NCBI GenBank assembly: GCA_037954665.1
Contig: JBBMOL010000138.1
Location: forward strand, 62,001 to 126,000
DNA from: Laguncularia racemosa
Lineage: Eukaryota; Streptophyta; Magnoliopsida; Myrtales; Combretaceae
Reading direction: 5' to 3'
DNA length: 64,000 nucleotides
Shown here: positions 21,739-34,050 of the stretch, in pieces
Numbering within the stretch: the stretch's first letter is position 1
Layout: each line of letters begins with the position of its first letter
Notes under the pieces: generated by a model
What the model was told of the DNA's origin: nothing
What the model saw: the letters and a program-made list of their open reading frames with translations, nothing else
Databases searched by the model: none
Made by a program: the position numbers and the translations under genes

Positions 21739-22686
21739 AATCTCTCTCTTTTTGGTGAGGACAAAGCAATGTAATTACTTTCTCTCAATTAAGGACCCAT
21801 TTATGGAAAAAAAATCCATTTGTTTTAATAAATTAGTACTTGCAAATTGACTAGGTCTTCTTAAGAAAACATATTTCTTACTTTTGGTCTAGCAAACACC
21901 TATATGTTTCTCCCCCTTGAGTCTCATAGAAAAGATAAGTTGGAATACTAGGTGGTTAAGGAAAAGTAAAGAATAAAGTTTCCAAGCAAACAAAGAGACT
22001 TGTATTATGGACTCCTCTAATGCTAGCTCTACCATGAAAATGCAAGTGTTGCTCAAACACTCAAAAGTGCATACTAGTACTACTCAAGCACTAGATTCCA
22101 TGTACAAGTGTTGCTTAAGCACTTTAATAACTAAGTAAGCACTAATCAAGTATTCTCACATATAAGTGCTGCTTATTAAACTAATCACACATTGTGCTAT
22201 CCAAAACACTAACCACATCATAAGACTTTTAAATGTATTTATCATTTCACATTTGCATTCAATCTTCAACCATAAGCTAGTTCTCATCACTCAAAAACTA
22301 ACACATAAAAATCAACAAGTTGACAAGATTCAATCTTATTCATTATTTAATTACCAAAGTCCTTCAAACATCAATCATTCGATCATTTTGCTCTTCAAGA
22401 TCACTTATAGTGACATTACAATCTTTTTGCTCACAAGGAGTCAAAACTCCTTTATAAGCACCATCTTAAATCTCTCAAATTAGATCACTGACACATGCAT
22501 CAAGCATCAACCAATTCACAAGTTGTATAAAAATCAACAACCTATTTAAGGGGAAAAAAAGAAGAAGAAGAAAATATATAATGTAAATAATAATAATATA
22601 AATAAAAACCTAATGCCAATTTTGTAAATTTCAAAAATAACCCTTATAACTACCTATCTTTTTAAATTGGACATCTCTTTGTCTTC

Positions 22687-22722
<36 letters not shown>

Positions 22723-24349
22723 TTCCCCACATTTTCTTCCTTATTTTGGGTAATTTCTTCATCCTCTTCACAACTTGATGCAAGAATCGAATGTAAGTTG
22801 TTATGTTTTGAGTTATTTATTGAGTTTTCCACACTCTTTCACCTAATATGGATAAAAATCAAATCTTTAGAGTTTTTAGAAAAGGAAAGCAATTAGGGAT
22901 GAATTCTTGAGGCATTATCTCAGTAAGTTCAGGTATTTTAAGCATGAATAAGTTGTGCTTTGTTGAGAGTTGGCATTTGACATGTGCTTAGGGGCCTTGA
23001 ATCATAGATTTAATGAAGTTTTGGCATTAGGTAACAAGTTCATCAAGGAAAAATAAAGTAAGTTTATTATTTTATTTATTTATTATGTTTTGAATATTTT
23101 TGGATTAAAAGTTGTTTGATGCATTTAAGTGGTTAAAGTTGAAGTAGATACATGATTTCTAATGGGTTTGCTTAGTATGAAGCCCATAGGCATTAGGTGA
23201 AGTTTTGGTGATGATTGAGTGAGGGTCAAAGGGAATTTTTCACAGAAAATTGTAGGTATCATGTTGCTGATACTTAGAGGATAAGTTAGAGGGTGAACAA
23301 AAGTACAAGGTGATAAGTTTCTAATGCTTAGAGGGTAAGTCAAAGGATAGGTGAAAAATATAAGGTGTTCCAAGGTTGAAGTAGAGGGTTAGCAAAACTA
23401 CAAAGTGTTAGTTTCTTATGACTAAAGAGTTGAGTAATGCAGATGAACTATAGTATTGCATGTTCTAGTGAGCAACAAGTTAAGCTAAAGATAAGGTAGA
23501 AAGTGGTAGAGGAGAGTAAACTTTAGTGTCTAGGATTCTTATTAAAGCTTATCTGTTTGTGATTAATATCAGGTCCTAGGAGTGATGATAACTTAGAGTC
23601 TTGTGAACCTTTAATTCAAGTACATGTATACTATGTTTGTTGAATGTATTTCTTAGGTTAGAATCCAAATGGAATTAATTTATATTTGACTAGTAAATGG
23701 CTGTTGCTTGTGCATGGCTAAGCACAAGGAACTGAGAGTACTAGTGATCCTAAGGTGGTACTTCGATAATCGATATATGACATTGTCCCTATGTAAAGCT
23801 GCATACCAAAATGATTCAAGTAGATTTAAGTAACTCATAGACTTATAGACATTGAAGAGTACCCAATGCCATATATGTATATATTATATATATGTTTGTG
23901 CTTGGGATCTTATGTTACCCTAAGTTTTAAGACATTAAGATTGTGTTATATGTAGTGCCTAAACTAAAGACAATTAATTGGTCGGTTATGATTTATCTAT
24001 TACACACTTGTTTGTGAATCTATAACTACATGGCATGTATATATGATTTGTTGGTATATCTGCATTGTGCTTTAGCTCATCCCTTCTGGGATCCTTCTTT
24101 TTTAGTTGCAAATACATCTAATGAGTTTATAGTATATGATGAGATGGGTATCAACTATTATTAAGTTAGGGATGGCAATAGTAACTATGAGTACTACTAC
24201 AAAGATTAGTAGATGTAAGTTGTTATTTAGAGATAGTCTCCAATTGACTCATTTGTATATGGACTATGGTTGTAGGAGCGATCATCTCCAATTATAATTG
24301 TTGTTGGTTTTTTACTTTTGATTTAGTGATTAAGTTGATCATTACATAG
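21739..24349. other. AT-rich unassigned sequence
   Basis: I see no convincing gene. Repeated, partly palindromic TGTTGCTTAAGCACT-type words occur at 22020-22180. A CT microsatellite lies at about 22690-22718. The text from 22560 to 24340 resembles retrotransposon LTR or leader sequence in style but matches no other part of the window. The frames at 22166-22483 and 23125-23373 have no recognisable motif. Confidence 0.4.
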
Positions 24350-24460
24350 CATTACAACAATTTTAGGCTTAGGTGACCAATATATAATGGGACACAATTA
24401 ATTGAATGGTAGTACTAATGGAATTAATGGGACACAATAAGTTGTTAGTCACCAATTTTG
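24350..24460 (+). repeat. Left terminus and subterminal repeats of the CACTA element
   Basis: CATTACAACAA at the tip is followed by TAGGTGACCAATATA, two copies of GGGACACAAT and the inverted TTAGTCACCAATTTT. Repeated short subterminal words that bind transposase are characteristic of CACTA ends. Confidence 0.5.
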
Positions 24461-24816
24461 ATTTGATGCGACAAAAATAAAAATTGAATCAACATTTAAT
24501 TTTCTCACGTCATTTATTTTTTATATTTTGTTTCCCTCCAACCCTTCGTCTTCATTTCTCATTCCTCGTTTAACTCTCTTACTCTATCATTTTCTCCATT
24601 GTTCATCACTGTCTCATTCCTAGGTTGGCGATCAGGTCTTTCTCTCTCTCTCTACTCGCTGACTTTTTCTTTTCTCATTTTTTTCATTCCATCACGACTC
24701 ATCTCCACTCCACCACTGATCACACGACTCTATCCCTCCAGTCATGACTCTCTCTTTGCTCCATCACAACTCGCGATTTCTTTTATTTTGATGACCGTCC
24801 ACAACACTCAGGTTAG

Positions 24817-24857
<41 letters not shown>

Positions 24858-27800
24858 CTCATTTTCCTTGTATAAACATTTAACAGGACAGTAATAAGCA
24901 ATTTAGAATCAAGATCCCATCTTTATCTCATGCACCTAAGTGTCGTACAAGGTTTTTTTCTTTTTTCCCACTAAGACAACAAGACTCAGATGAGCACAAA
25001 AGGAACTTTTAACCGATAGAATGTGACTAATCTATAGGAAAATGCAAATAAAAAGTAATACCTATCAGGTTGTATGAAGCATGCTCTAAATATTACGCAT
25101 TTAATGGCGTCTCGTTAGTAGGAGCTGTTAACAATTGGGGAAAAACCTGGTATTATTTGTGTTGATAGGCGATAATAAATTTGTATATGCTAACCGAACC
25201 ATAGGCTGTTCTTTTACGTGTGATTTCGTCATTGAAATCTACAAGGTTCTACTTTGAATTTTGATTAGAATGATTATATATATTTTTTTAATTTTGATGG
25301 TCAAATTTTATGATAAAAAAATGGAATCCTGATATTCAGGTAAGGGAGGATTCTGGAGTGAAAGTTTCAAGGCTCATGGAAACTTTGATAATAAGGTATG
25401 GCTAATATCTCTCTATTGTCCTGGTTCAATCAATGGTTTTGACTTAGTTTATTTTCATTTGATTTGCTATGTTACTCGAATCACTTTAAGGTTCAAACAT
25501 TAGTAGATAATTGATGGTACATTTATGGAATCTATCGATGGTAACTCATTTTCTTCTTTGAAAAAATTTAAAAATAAAAAAGAAAGAAAGCACTTACTCC
25601 CCTTCAAAATTCCAAGGCATTTGAACAGCTAGTTATGATTGAGGTAACTATTTCTTTGCTTTTTGGTTTAGGATATACCACTTATGTGCTTGTTAATTAC
25701 CAATTAAAAGAAAAAGAAAACGGCTTAGATACTTGTAAGAAAGATTGCGAATAAGGTTTTTTAGGGTGGGGGCTTGGAAATGGACCACTGAAAAGAGTAA
25801 CAGATGTTAAATAGATAACATTACAAACTCAATTTCCTTTAAATGTATAAATTAATAAGTTCTCCCTTCTTGCTGGTATGAAAACGAAATCATTGAGTGT
25901 ATTAGTCCAACAAAATCAAATGGAATAAATTATAACAAGCTTTCCCTTTAAATGGAAAGATAGGCCGTTGAAAGTTTCTTTTGTCAAATGTATGGCAATA
26001 GAAGACTATGCTTTGATGATTAGTCTTGGACCACTGAGTGTATTTGCCTCTTGTTGTCGATTATATGGTCCTCATGTATACATATTTGCTTAGCTTTCTT
26101 TGAAGTGATAAATAAGCTACCATCATGGTTCACTAACAAGGTTGGACGAGTAGGCAAGAACCTCTCTCTCTCTCTCTTATTTTATTTTATTTTTTTAAAT
26201 CATCTTAGTGTGTTATCCTTGGTTATAATCCAGAAAGTACCTCAGAGGAAAGAACCACTCGTAGGGTAGGAATAGAAGCATCTTTATGTGATGTCTTGTT
26301 CCAAATAATAAGATTTGTGAACGATAAAAGTGAACATGTTCCATGAAAACCAAATCATAATGGTCACATTTCATTCCCCTATGAAATCACTATAATAAGG
26401 TCAGCTGATCTTATTGTTTAGGAACCATTCAATTATCACTTCACATATGCTTATTTAACTAAATATTTATCGTTAACGTGGCTAAAACTAGTCTTCCTTA
26501 CATTTTCCTTGTTTATGTTTTGTAATAAAATATTCTTGAATTTTTCTTTCATGGCTTTTTTGTTTTAAGTTCTTGGTCGTTTGCATTGGGACTTCTTTGT
26601 GGTAATGAGACTTTAGAAGTTTGATGATAGAAGCTGACAGTAATCTACATGGATGGGACGAACTTTTCTTATGGATTGGACTTCCAGAAGATGTTGTAGT
26701 TTTCGGTTTATGCTTGTCATATGTATTGGTTGTTTAATTTGTGATATGAGTGCATCTATGAATTATAAATATTGTATTTGTTCAACTGTTGTTGCTTGAA
26801 ACTAAGCAAATTTTGCTGGGACAATTCAATTACATTTGCATACCACAGAATCTCTCCAAAATAATGAGATAATTGATAAATGAAGTCAGATGAAAATATG
26901 CATAGGAAGTATAGTAGAAGTGGATACATATCATGGGTAATAGAAATATACACATGAACCAAAATATTTAGTTGGAAATATGAAATAATATTTATAATTC
27001 AAAAACTAATGAAAATATATCACGTGAACTAGTGTTATTGTTGAGTTGCTCGGCCAAATTCCATGTAGTATGCCCATATAACACAAATGCAAGGGAGAGA
27101 CGTAGCATGTATATATAAACCTTAATTACATTATATTAATTACTCGTTATTTGTAAATAAATAACAATATGCATGTGTGTAAAAAAAAAAAAAAGTAAGA
27201 GACAGATATTCATGAAATTAAGAATGACCAGACCAAGAAGTCTGTGTGTAATTACATAAAACATGTTAGCAATTGGGAATATATTAATCAACATATGCCA
27301 AGCTTTTAATAGAGGAAATATCACCTCATTTGACAAAATCCTCTCAAATTAAAAACACCTCAACTCATGACTCCATCCTAGGAAAATCAATTGAAGTTGG
27401 GGACATGCATGTATCACAAAGGCAACTATGTAGTGTTAGTTAGAACTCGAAAAGGGTCAAGTTGAATCAGCCTTTTCAAAGGTCTCCCTCCGAAAAAAAA
27501 AAAAAATTAGAGCTAATTCATCAAGATACCCTAAGCCAACCATGGTTCAAGATTTTTCAACCTAAGAACTAGCAGGTTAAAGCCAGTTTAGGACCAATTT
27601 GAACCATTTCCCACAAATCTAGTGTTGGTAATTATCTGTTTACTAATTGTAAATTGCTATTTTAAAGTATAACAGAATATGGCAACACATCCTAACTTTT
27701 GGCCCATATATTTGCTATTTATGAAGAATTTTTTTTATTAAAAAAATGGAAGCTATTTTTTTTTCTTTTGATAGGATTTTTTTATGGCAATTATTTTACA

Positions 27801-28077
27801 TTATTTGACATATATTCCACTCCACCTTAATCATATTCCCGTGAAATGAATGCATCCTTGGTCTTTATTGAATGCACGCTCTTGTATAGATTCTCAAATT
27901 ACTTTCATGGATCCAAACAATTGCATCGTAATTTAAATTCTTATTGGTTCGGATGATAAGTCTTTTTTACCACGGATTGTATATTATTATGATGAAAATT
28001 TGCGAGCATATGTACTGTTTTATTTTTATTTAAGGTTGTAATTAACTTTTGCTATATTTTTATTCTAAAAGGTCATA
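24461..28077. other. Noncoding 5' interior of the CACTA element
   Basis: AT-rich sequence with CT and TA microsatellites at about 24814-24860 and no convincing exon. The frames at 24599-24883, 26051-26269, 26756-26962 and 27136-27336 have low-complexity or unremarkable content. It may hold the promoter or 5' introns of the transposase gene. Confidence 0.4.
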
Positions 28078-30612
28078 ATGGATACGAGTTGGTTGAATGC
28101 TCCTAGGAATAGTGAAACTTATAGAATGGGATTAGATAAATTTATGGACACACGGTTTACTAATATTGCTAATGGAAAAATCATATGTCCATGTAGAAAG
28201 TGTAGAAATATTATGTGGCCAACTAAGGATGCAAAAATAAATCTATTATGTGATTGGTCTATGAAAGGTTATATATATTAGATTTCATGTGGAGAAGGTT
28301 CATCATTTAGTCCAATTAGTAACACCTACCACAACAATGATGGGACTAACATCAAGTATAACACTCATCTTATATTGAATGATGCATTTGGGGTTTGTAG
28401 TACTAACATAAGTGATGATGGGAAAACGAATGTTGATATGGATGACCAATTGAATATAAAGCTAAATCATTTTATAGGTTGCTTAAAGATGTTTAGTAGG
28501 AAACTTGTCCAGGATGCACAAAGTTCTTAGTGCTATCCTTCGTGGCTCAACTATTGCTCATTAAATGTAAAAATAGATAGAGTGACAAGTCAATGAGTGA
28601 GTTGCTTCAATTCTTAGAGAAAACATTACCAAAAGGTGAAAAATTGCCTAAATCATATTATGAGGCAAAAAAGGTGGTTGGAGATTTGGGACTTAATTAT
28701 AGAAAAATCCATGCATGCTTGAACGATTGTCTTATATTGGAAGGAGCATGAACAAGATAATCATTGTCACATATGTAAATCACCAAGATATGTTAAGGTC
28801 AAAAATGATATAGATGAATAAACAAATTCATCCTACATACATAAAGAGACCCAGCAAAAGTGTTATGGCATTTTCCTTTAATCTTAAGGCTCTAAAGGTT
28901 GTTTATGTCCTCAAAAAAAAGCATCATCTGTGAGATGACATAAAGAGGATCAGGTGAAAGACAGTTATATGAGACATCCCACTGATTCCTTAGCCTGGCA
29001 AATGTTCAATTATTATAATAGAGACTTTTTTAAAGGACCAAGAAATGTTAGGTTAGGATTAACTTGTGATGAGTTTAATCTATTTAAAAATCTTAGCATG
29101 TCCCATAGGAAATGGCTTGTAGTTTTGATGCCATATAACATGCTCCCCTAGATGTGCGTGAAGCAACAATATTTCATGCTATCACTGCTTATATTGGGTC
29201 CTTTAGGATTTTGGAAACAACATTGATGTATACTTGCAGCCATTAGTAGAAGAGCTTAAAGAACTATGGTAAAATGGGGGTATACACTTATGATATTTCT
29301 AGAAAGAAAAATTTCCTCTTGCGTGCAGCAATGTTATGGATGATTAGTGACTTCCTTGCATATGCAAATCTATTTGGATAGAGCACTAAGGATGAGTTAG
29401 CATGTCTTTCATACCATAACCACACATATTCTAGAAGGCTAAAATTTAGTGGTAAGCATTGTTACATGGGTCATTATCACTTTCTTGATGCAAATAATCT
29501 TTTTCATAAAGATAAACAATCATTTGATGGATCATAAGAAAATGAGTGAGCTTCATTTCACTTGACTAGAGACAGTTTTAGTCAAGTTAGATGGGTATGA
29601 ATTATGATCATACATTTGGCAAACTAGTTGACTTTAATCCTAAATTTCCATTTAATTGGGAGAAAAGAAGCATAGTTTTTTAGCTATCCTATTGGAAGGA
29701 CAATTTGTTAAGACATAATGTACATAAAGAAGAATTTGTGTGATGAAATTGTTGGGACATTGCTAAATATTGAAGGGAAGTCAAAGGATCATTTGAAAGT
29801 ACATTGTAACTTACAAGATATGAGGAGTAGACCCAAGTTTCACCCAATTAAGTATCCATCTAGTCGAATATACTTGCCCCCTTCATGTTTTTCACTGAAT
29901 AAGCAAGAGAAAGACAATTTTCTCAATGTTGTGAAGAATCTTAAAGTTCCAAATAGCTATGCATCAAATATTTCTTGATGTGTGCATCTAAAGCCATGTA
30001 AACTTAGTGGCCTCAAAAGTCATGATTGCCACATGTTAATGCAACAATTTCTTCCATTAGCCATATGCAAAGTACTAACATTGATTAAGCTATACAATTT
30101 CTTTAAAGAATTGTGTTCAAAAGTACTTCATCCACGTGATTTTAGTAGATTAGAAGTCTAAATCACAAAAACACTTTATCAACTGGAGAAATAGTTTCCT
30201 CCATCATCCTTTGATATCATGGTTTATTTACCAATACATTTAGCTTTTAAGGCTTTGATAAAGGGGCCCTATACAATATTGTTGGATGTATCTAATTGAG
30301 GTATTTATCCACATTAAAGTCATATGTTCACAATAAAAGTCGCACCAATGGTTCAATTGCAGAAAGGTATTTGGTGGAAGATTATATGACATTTTGCTCT
30401 ACATACTTTGAGGACATTGATACTAAACTTAACTAACCCTCATGAAATTATGATGAAAGTGGTGATTCAACCATTGAGTAACCAATTGTTAGAATGCCTA
30501 GTTGTCCATTTAGGAAGGAGTCTATTGTAACACTGGATGGTGAGACCTTATCAAAAGCACACCAATTTGTGTTGTTCAATTGTCATGCTATTAATCCTTT
30601 TATCAGGTAAAG
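28078..30612 (+). pseudogene. TNP2-type CACTA transposase pseudogene
   Basis: The first frame, from ATG at 28078, encodes the transposase-associated zinc-binding domain: MDTSWLNAPRNSETYRMG, then a CPCRKCRN motif. Later pieces in shifted frames match the TNP2 catalytic region: WKEHEQDNHCHICKSPRY near 28745-28790, then HPTDSLAWQMF, GPRNVRLGLTCDEFNLF, and WLVVLMPYNMLP ending at a stop at 29149-29151. DVYLQPLVEELKELW follows near 29230. A downstream part recalls the DUF4218 domain common in these proteins: GKSKDHLKVHCNLQDM, RIYLPPSCFSLNKQEKDNF, LPIHLAFKALIKGP and KAHQFVLFNCHAINPFI, ending near 30610. The enzyme would cut and join CACTA ends; this copy has many stops and frameshifts and is dead. 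Confidence 0.8.
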
Positions 30613-31556
30613 AGTTTGCAAACCCACCCATAAACACCTAAATATATATAATAATACATATAATCAATGACCATTAAATAAATCTTCATTAACTTATTTT
30701 ATGATATCGGTCTATCATACTACTTTAGACCTATAAGTAAATGCATCTATCGATTCTATAGTATAGTGGATATTAATATCCAGTATCAATCTCATATGGA
30801 CTATAAGTACTAGTAATTGCCTTTTCTCGTATTATCTAATATGAAAAATCAAGTAAAGTAAGTGAAATAAAATAACAAGTATTTAAAAGAAAACAACAAC
30901 CATTAAAAGTATATCCAAATATTGAATCCCCTTAAAACTACTAATGTAATTAACTAGTTATTATTCAATTTTATTATTGTATTATTAAACCATAGGAATT
31001 CCTAATTTGAACTAATAGTTCTCGCGAGTCTACTAATTCCTAATTCTATGTTGATTAATTGGAATCTCTTCTTAATTAAAACCCCTAAAATCGCATTACA
31101 TTCGATCTATGAACTCCACTATTAGGTTTGCTCTTAATTCGGAAGATTTACGTCTTCTTATCTTTAGGATTGCATGCAACTCCTTTCAATTATGTTAAAT
31201 CTATTCTAATATAGGATCTCTCAATCTCTATATAATAAATCAAACTTCAAACTAATATGTTGGCAATATTAACTTGAAAACAATAAAGAACACATAATTA
31301 GATCACAAGAATAATAATAATTTCGTTGAATAATAAACTAGAAAATCACATGTTCATTCTAGAGTTCATCATACTCGAGTATAAAAGAAAATTTAAGTTA
31401 GCAACATATTAAATTTAAAAGCAACAATATAAAAAGAGTGTATAAAGAAAAGTATCAAATAAACAATAATACTAAAATCTATCACTATGCTATTATTACT
31501 CTAAAACTCCCTCCTTTTAGCTGGAAATTCATACTCCTTATATAGCCATTAGTCAC

Positions 31557-32420
31557 TGATGAGATCCATGATGGGAGCCAAGCCAGAAGATGGAATGTGG
31601 ATCCTCTTGAAGTGCCACCTGGACCGATCAGAAGAAATCGAGCGAAACGATTCAAGGAAGCACTTAATGGGTTGATAAAGGATGTCCATGAAGTCAGAAA
31701 GGATTAGAGCAATCATGAAGCTGGAATGGATTGGAACAACTATGGGAATGCCCTTGCTCTTGTACAAGTCATACCGGATATGGGGTGAAGAGGGCGTGTC
31801 TTTACAAGGCACGGCCGTGTAGGAGTCTGGAGGTTACAGAGAATCATACACGGTCGTATATACTGATCAAAGGCATAGCCGTGTATGGTGTCAAGAATTT
31901 CCACAGAAAGATACACAACTAGAAGTACACGGTCGTGTATATTGTCAAGAAGTTCCACAGAATTATACACGGCCGTGTATCTCCCTGACGCCGTCTTTCA
32001 TGTCTTGTTTTGTTATTTTTACGCAACTTATCTAAGCTATGTCGTTTTGGGCTTTATTGTTACGAATTGTAAACCCTAATATAAAGCTCCTAGGGTTAGA
32101 ATATAGAATATACAACATTGAAAGTTTGAAAACACTTTTGAGAGAATTCCTCTCTTGGTTCTTTAAAGAACTAATCTAGAACTTATCGGATTTTATTTCC
32201 GTGACGTTCATCCCGACTTATCAATCGGTCTTTCATCCCGATTGTGGCGCTTCATATTATACCAAGGTTCTTATCTCACTTATAGACAACGGGTCGCGGT
32301 TTCCACTTGAGGGTGTTTGGCATCTTAGGTAACGAATTTCGGAAGTATTGGTATTGGGTTTCGTCACACGTTGGCGTGGTTCGTATCAGTTATGAATTCG
32401 ATCAAACCGATCTCGTATTA
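31557..32420 (+). repeat. 5' LTR of element B
   Basis: 864 bp, TGATGAGATCC to ATCTCGTATTA; the terminal CA has become TA. It carries the palindromic array (31800-31985). Compared with A and C it continues 32 bp past the TTCGTATCA that ends their LTRs, by a near-duplication of TCGTATCAGTT. Confidence 0.9.
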
Positions 32421-32422
32421 GT

Positions 32423-32435
32423 TTGGCATCAGAGC
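32423..32435 (+). other. Primer-binding site of element B
   Basis: TTGGCATCAGAGC, two bases after the LTR end; one T-to-C difference from the tRNA-Met complement seen in A and C. Confidence 0.85.
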
Positions 32436-32922
32436 CTAAGTTTGTTAAACCATCAGTTCGGTTTGAGGAAGGTAACATCAAAACCCTAACTCCAATCGTT
32501 CATATCAATTGTTCATATATTCAATTTCATAGTGTTAATTGTCTATTGAAAGTGTAGTGCCTTCTATTCAATTTTTGTTATAAAAAAAAAAGGAAGAATC
32601 ACGACAAAAAAAAAAAGGGAATGTGATCAAGAGCAGCACACAAAGGCGGAAAAAAAAAATCTAAACAAAACAAAAAAAAAGAGGAAAAATTTCGAGCCCT
32701 AGAGTTGTTTTGAATTCTACGGAAGGGAATTGATGTAGTTTGGGTTAGCTCCAAGAGAATTGAGAAGAGGAATTGGTGAGTTGATATCATCATTGTTTGT
32801 GAGAATACACGAGTGACTGTGTGATATCATCATTTGAGCGAAAACACATAAGGGAGTGTATCGTGAGGTTTAATCATATATATATATTTGTGTTAGTACT
32901 AATCTTTTTTTCTGTAAGGACT

Positions 32923-34050
32923 ATGTCGAGGCAACATTCTCTTGAAAGTGAGAGGGGAAGGTTTGATGCTAGGTTAGTGATTGAGGCGTTGAGGGGTGAG
33001 ATGAAGAGAATGTTTCAAGAGGGAATGGAACAAATTCATGAGACGGTAGAGTAAAGACTAGAGCAATCTACAAACCTCTTCCAAGGGCGTAAGAGGGAGA
33101 GTCGTTCTAGGAGAGTACAAAGGGGTGGAGATGAAATGTCGAAAGATGAATTTGATGAGCCTTCTGTCGGGAGTTATAGAGGATATAGTGGTCGGAATAG
33201 AGGAACTAGGGATTGGGAAGATAGAGGAGATAGGAATAGATAGGATAATCAATTGAGTAGCATAAAGATGAAGATTCCTCCTTTCTAAGGGAAGAATGAT
33301 CCCGAGGCGTACTTAGAGTGGGAGAAGAAGGTAGAGATGGTGTTTGATTGTCATAACTATAGTGGGAGAAAGAAAGTGAAACTTGCTGCCATTGAATTTT
33401 CGGATTATGCCATAGTGTGGTGGGATCAACTAATGTTGAATCGAAGAAGCAATGGTGAACTACCTATTGAGTCGTGGGAAGAGATGAAAAAGGTGATGAA
33501 GAAGCGGTTTGTGCCTGCATATTACTATCGTGAATTGCACAACAAATTGCAAACTCTTAGGCAAGGAAGCCGAAGTGTGGATGAGTATTTCAAGGAGATG
33601 GAAGTAACGATGATCAAGGCAAATGTAGAGGAGGATAGAGAGGCTATCATGGCTAGATTTCTTGCTGGATTGAATAGAGAAATTCAAAATGTTGTTGAAT
33701 TGCAGCATTATGTAGAATTAGAGGATATGGTTCATATGGCTATAAAGGTTGAGAACCAACACAGGTGGAAAGGTAGTAGTAATGCACGGTTTCAACAGGG
33801 TACTGGTTCATCCACCTAGAAGACTAACCAATGGAAGAAGGAAGAAAAGCCTTTACCTACCAAACCAAAAGGAGAGCTGAGACAAGCGGGTTCTACTCCT
33901 AGTAACCAAGGTAACCCTGATTCTTCTACTTCTTGAAATCGTGACATTAGATGTTTTCAATGCCAAGGTAGAGGCCATATTGCTAGTCAATGTCCGAATA
34001 GGTGTGTTATGATTTTGCGTGATGATGGTGAGTATGAGACTGAGGGGGAT
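32923..34050 (+). pseudogene. Gag of element B
   Basis: Starts at ATG 32923 (MSRQHSLESERGRF). The frame is stopped by TAA at 33052-33054 (Gln in sisters), a TAG near 33240 (Glu in A and C), TAA near 33287 (Gln), TAG near 33819 (Trp) and TGA near 33935 (Arg). The longest open piece, 33337-33819, covers the capsid core (SDYAIVWWDQLM, YYRELHNKLQTLRQGSRS). The zinc knuckle CFQCQGRGHIASQC is at about 33951-33992. It builds the particle in an intact element. The leader has lost both intron-like splice sites seen in A and C (ATAAGG for GTAAGG; CTGTAAG for CTACAG). Confidence 0.85.

Larger units (their letters stand above)
24350..30701 (+). mobile_element. CACTA (En/Spm-type) DNA transposon, decayed and truncated
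   Basis: The left terminus at 24350 reads CATTACAACAATTTTAGGC, one transition away from the CACTACAACAA start common in plant CACTA elements. Subterminal GGTGACC (24371-24377) and GTCACC (about 24454) form inverted half-sites, and GGGACACAAT occurs twice. A TNP2-class transposase pseudogene lies 3.7 kb inside. The right terminus is missing, because the LTR of Athila-like element J begins at 30702. TAG at 24347-24349 could be the left copy of the 3-bp TSD, but it cannot be tested without the other end. Confidence 0.6.

Noticed and set aside
22166..22483. 105-codon plus-strand frame
   Set aside because: AT-rich sequence with no recognisable domain, next to repeated palindromic words; likely accidental.
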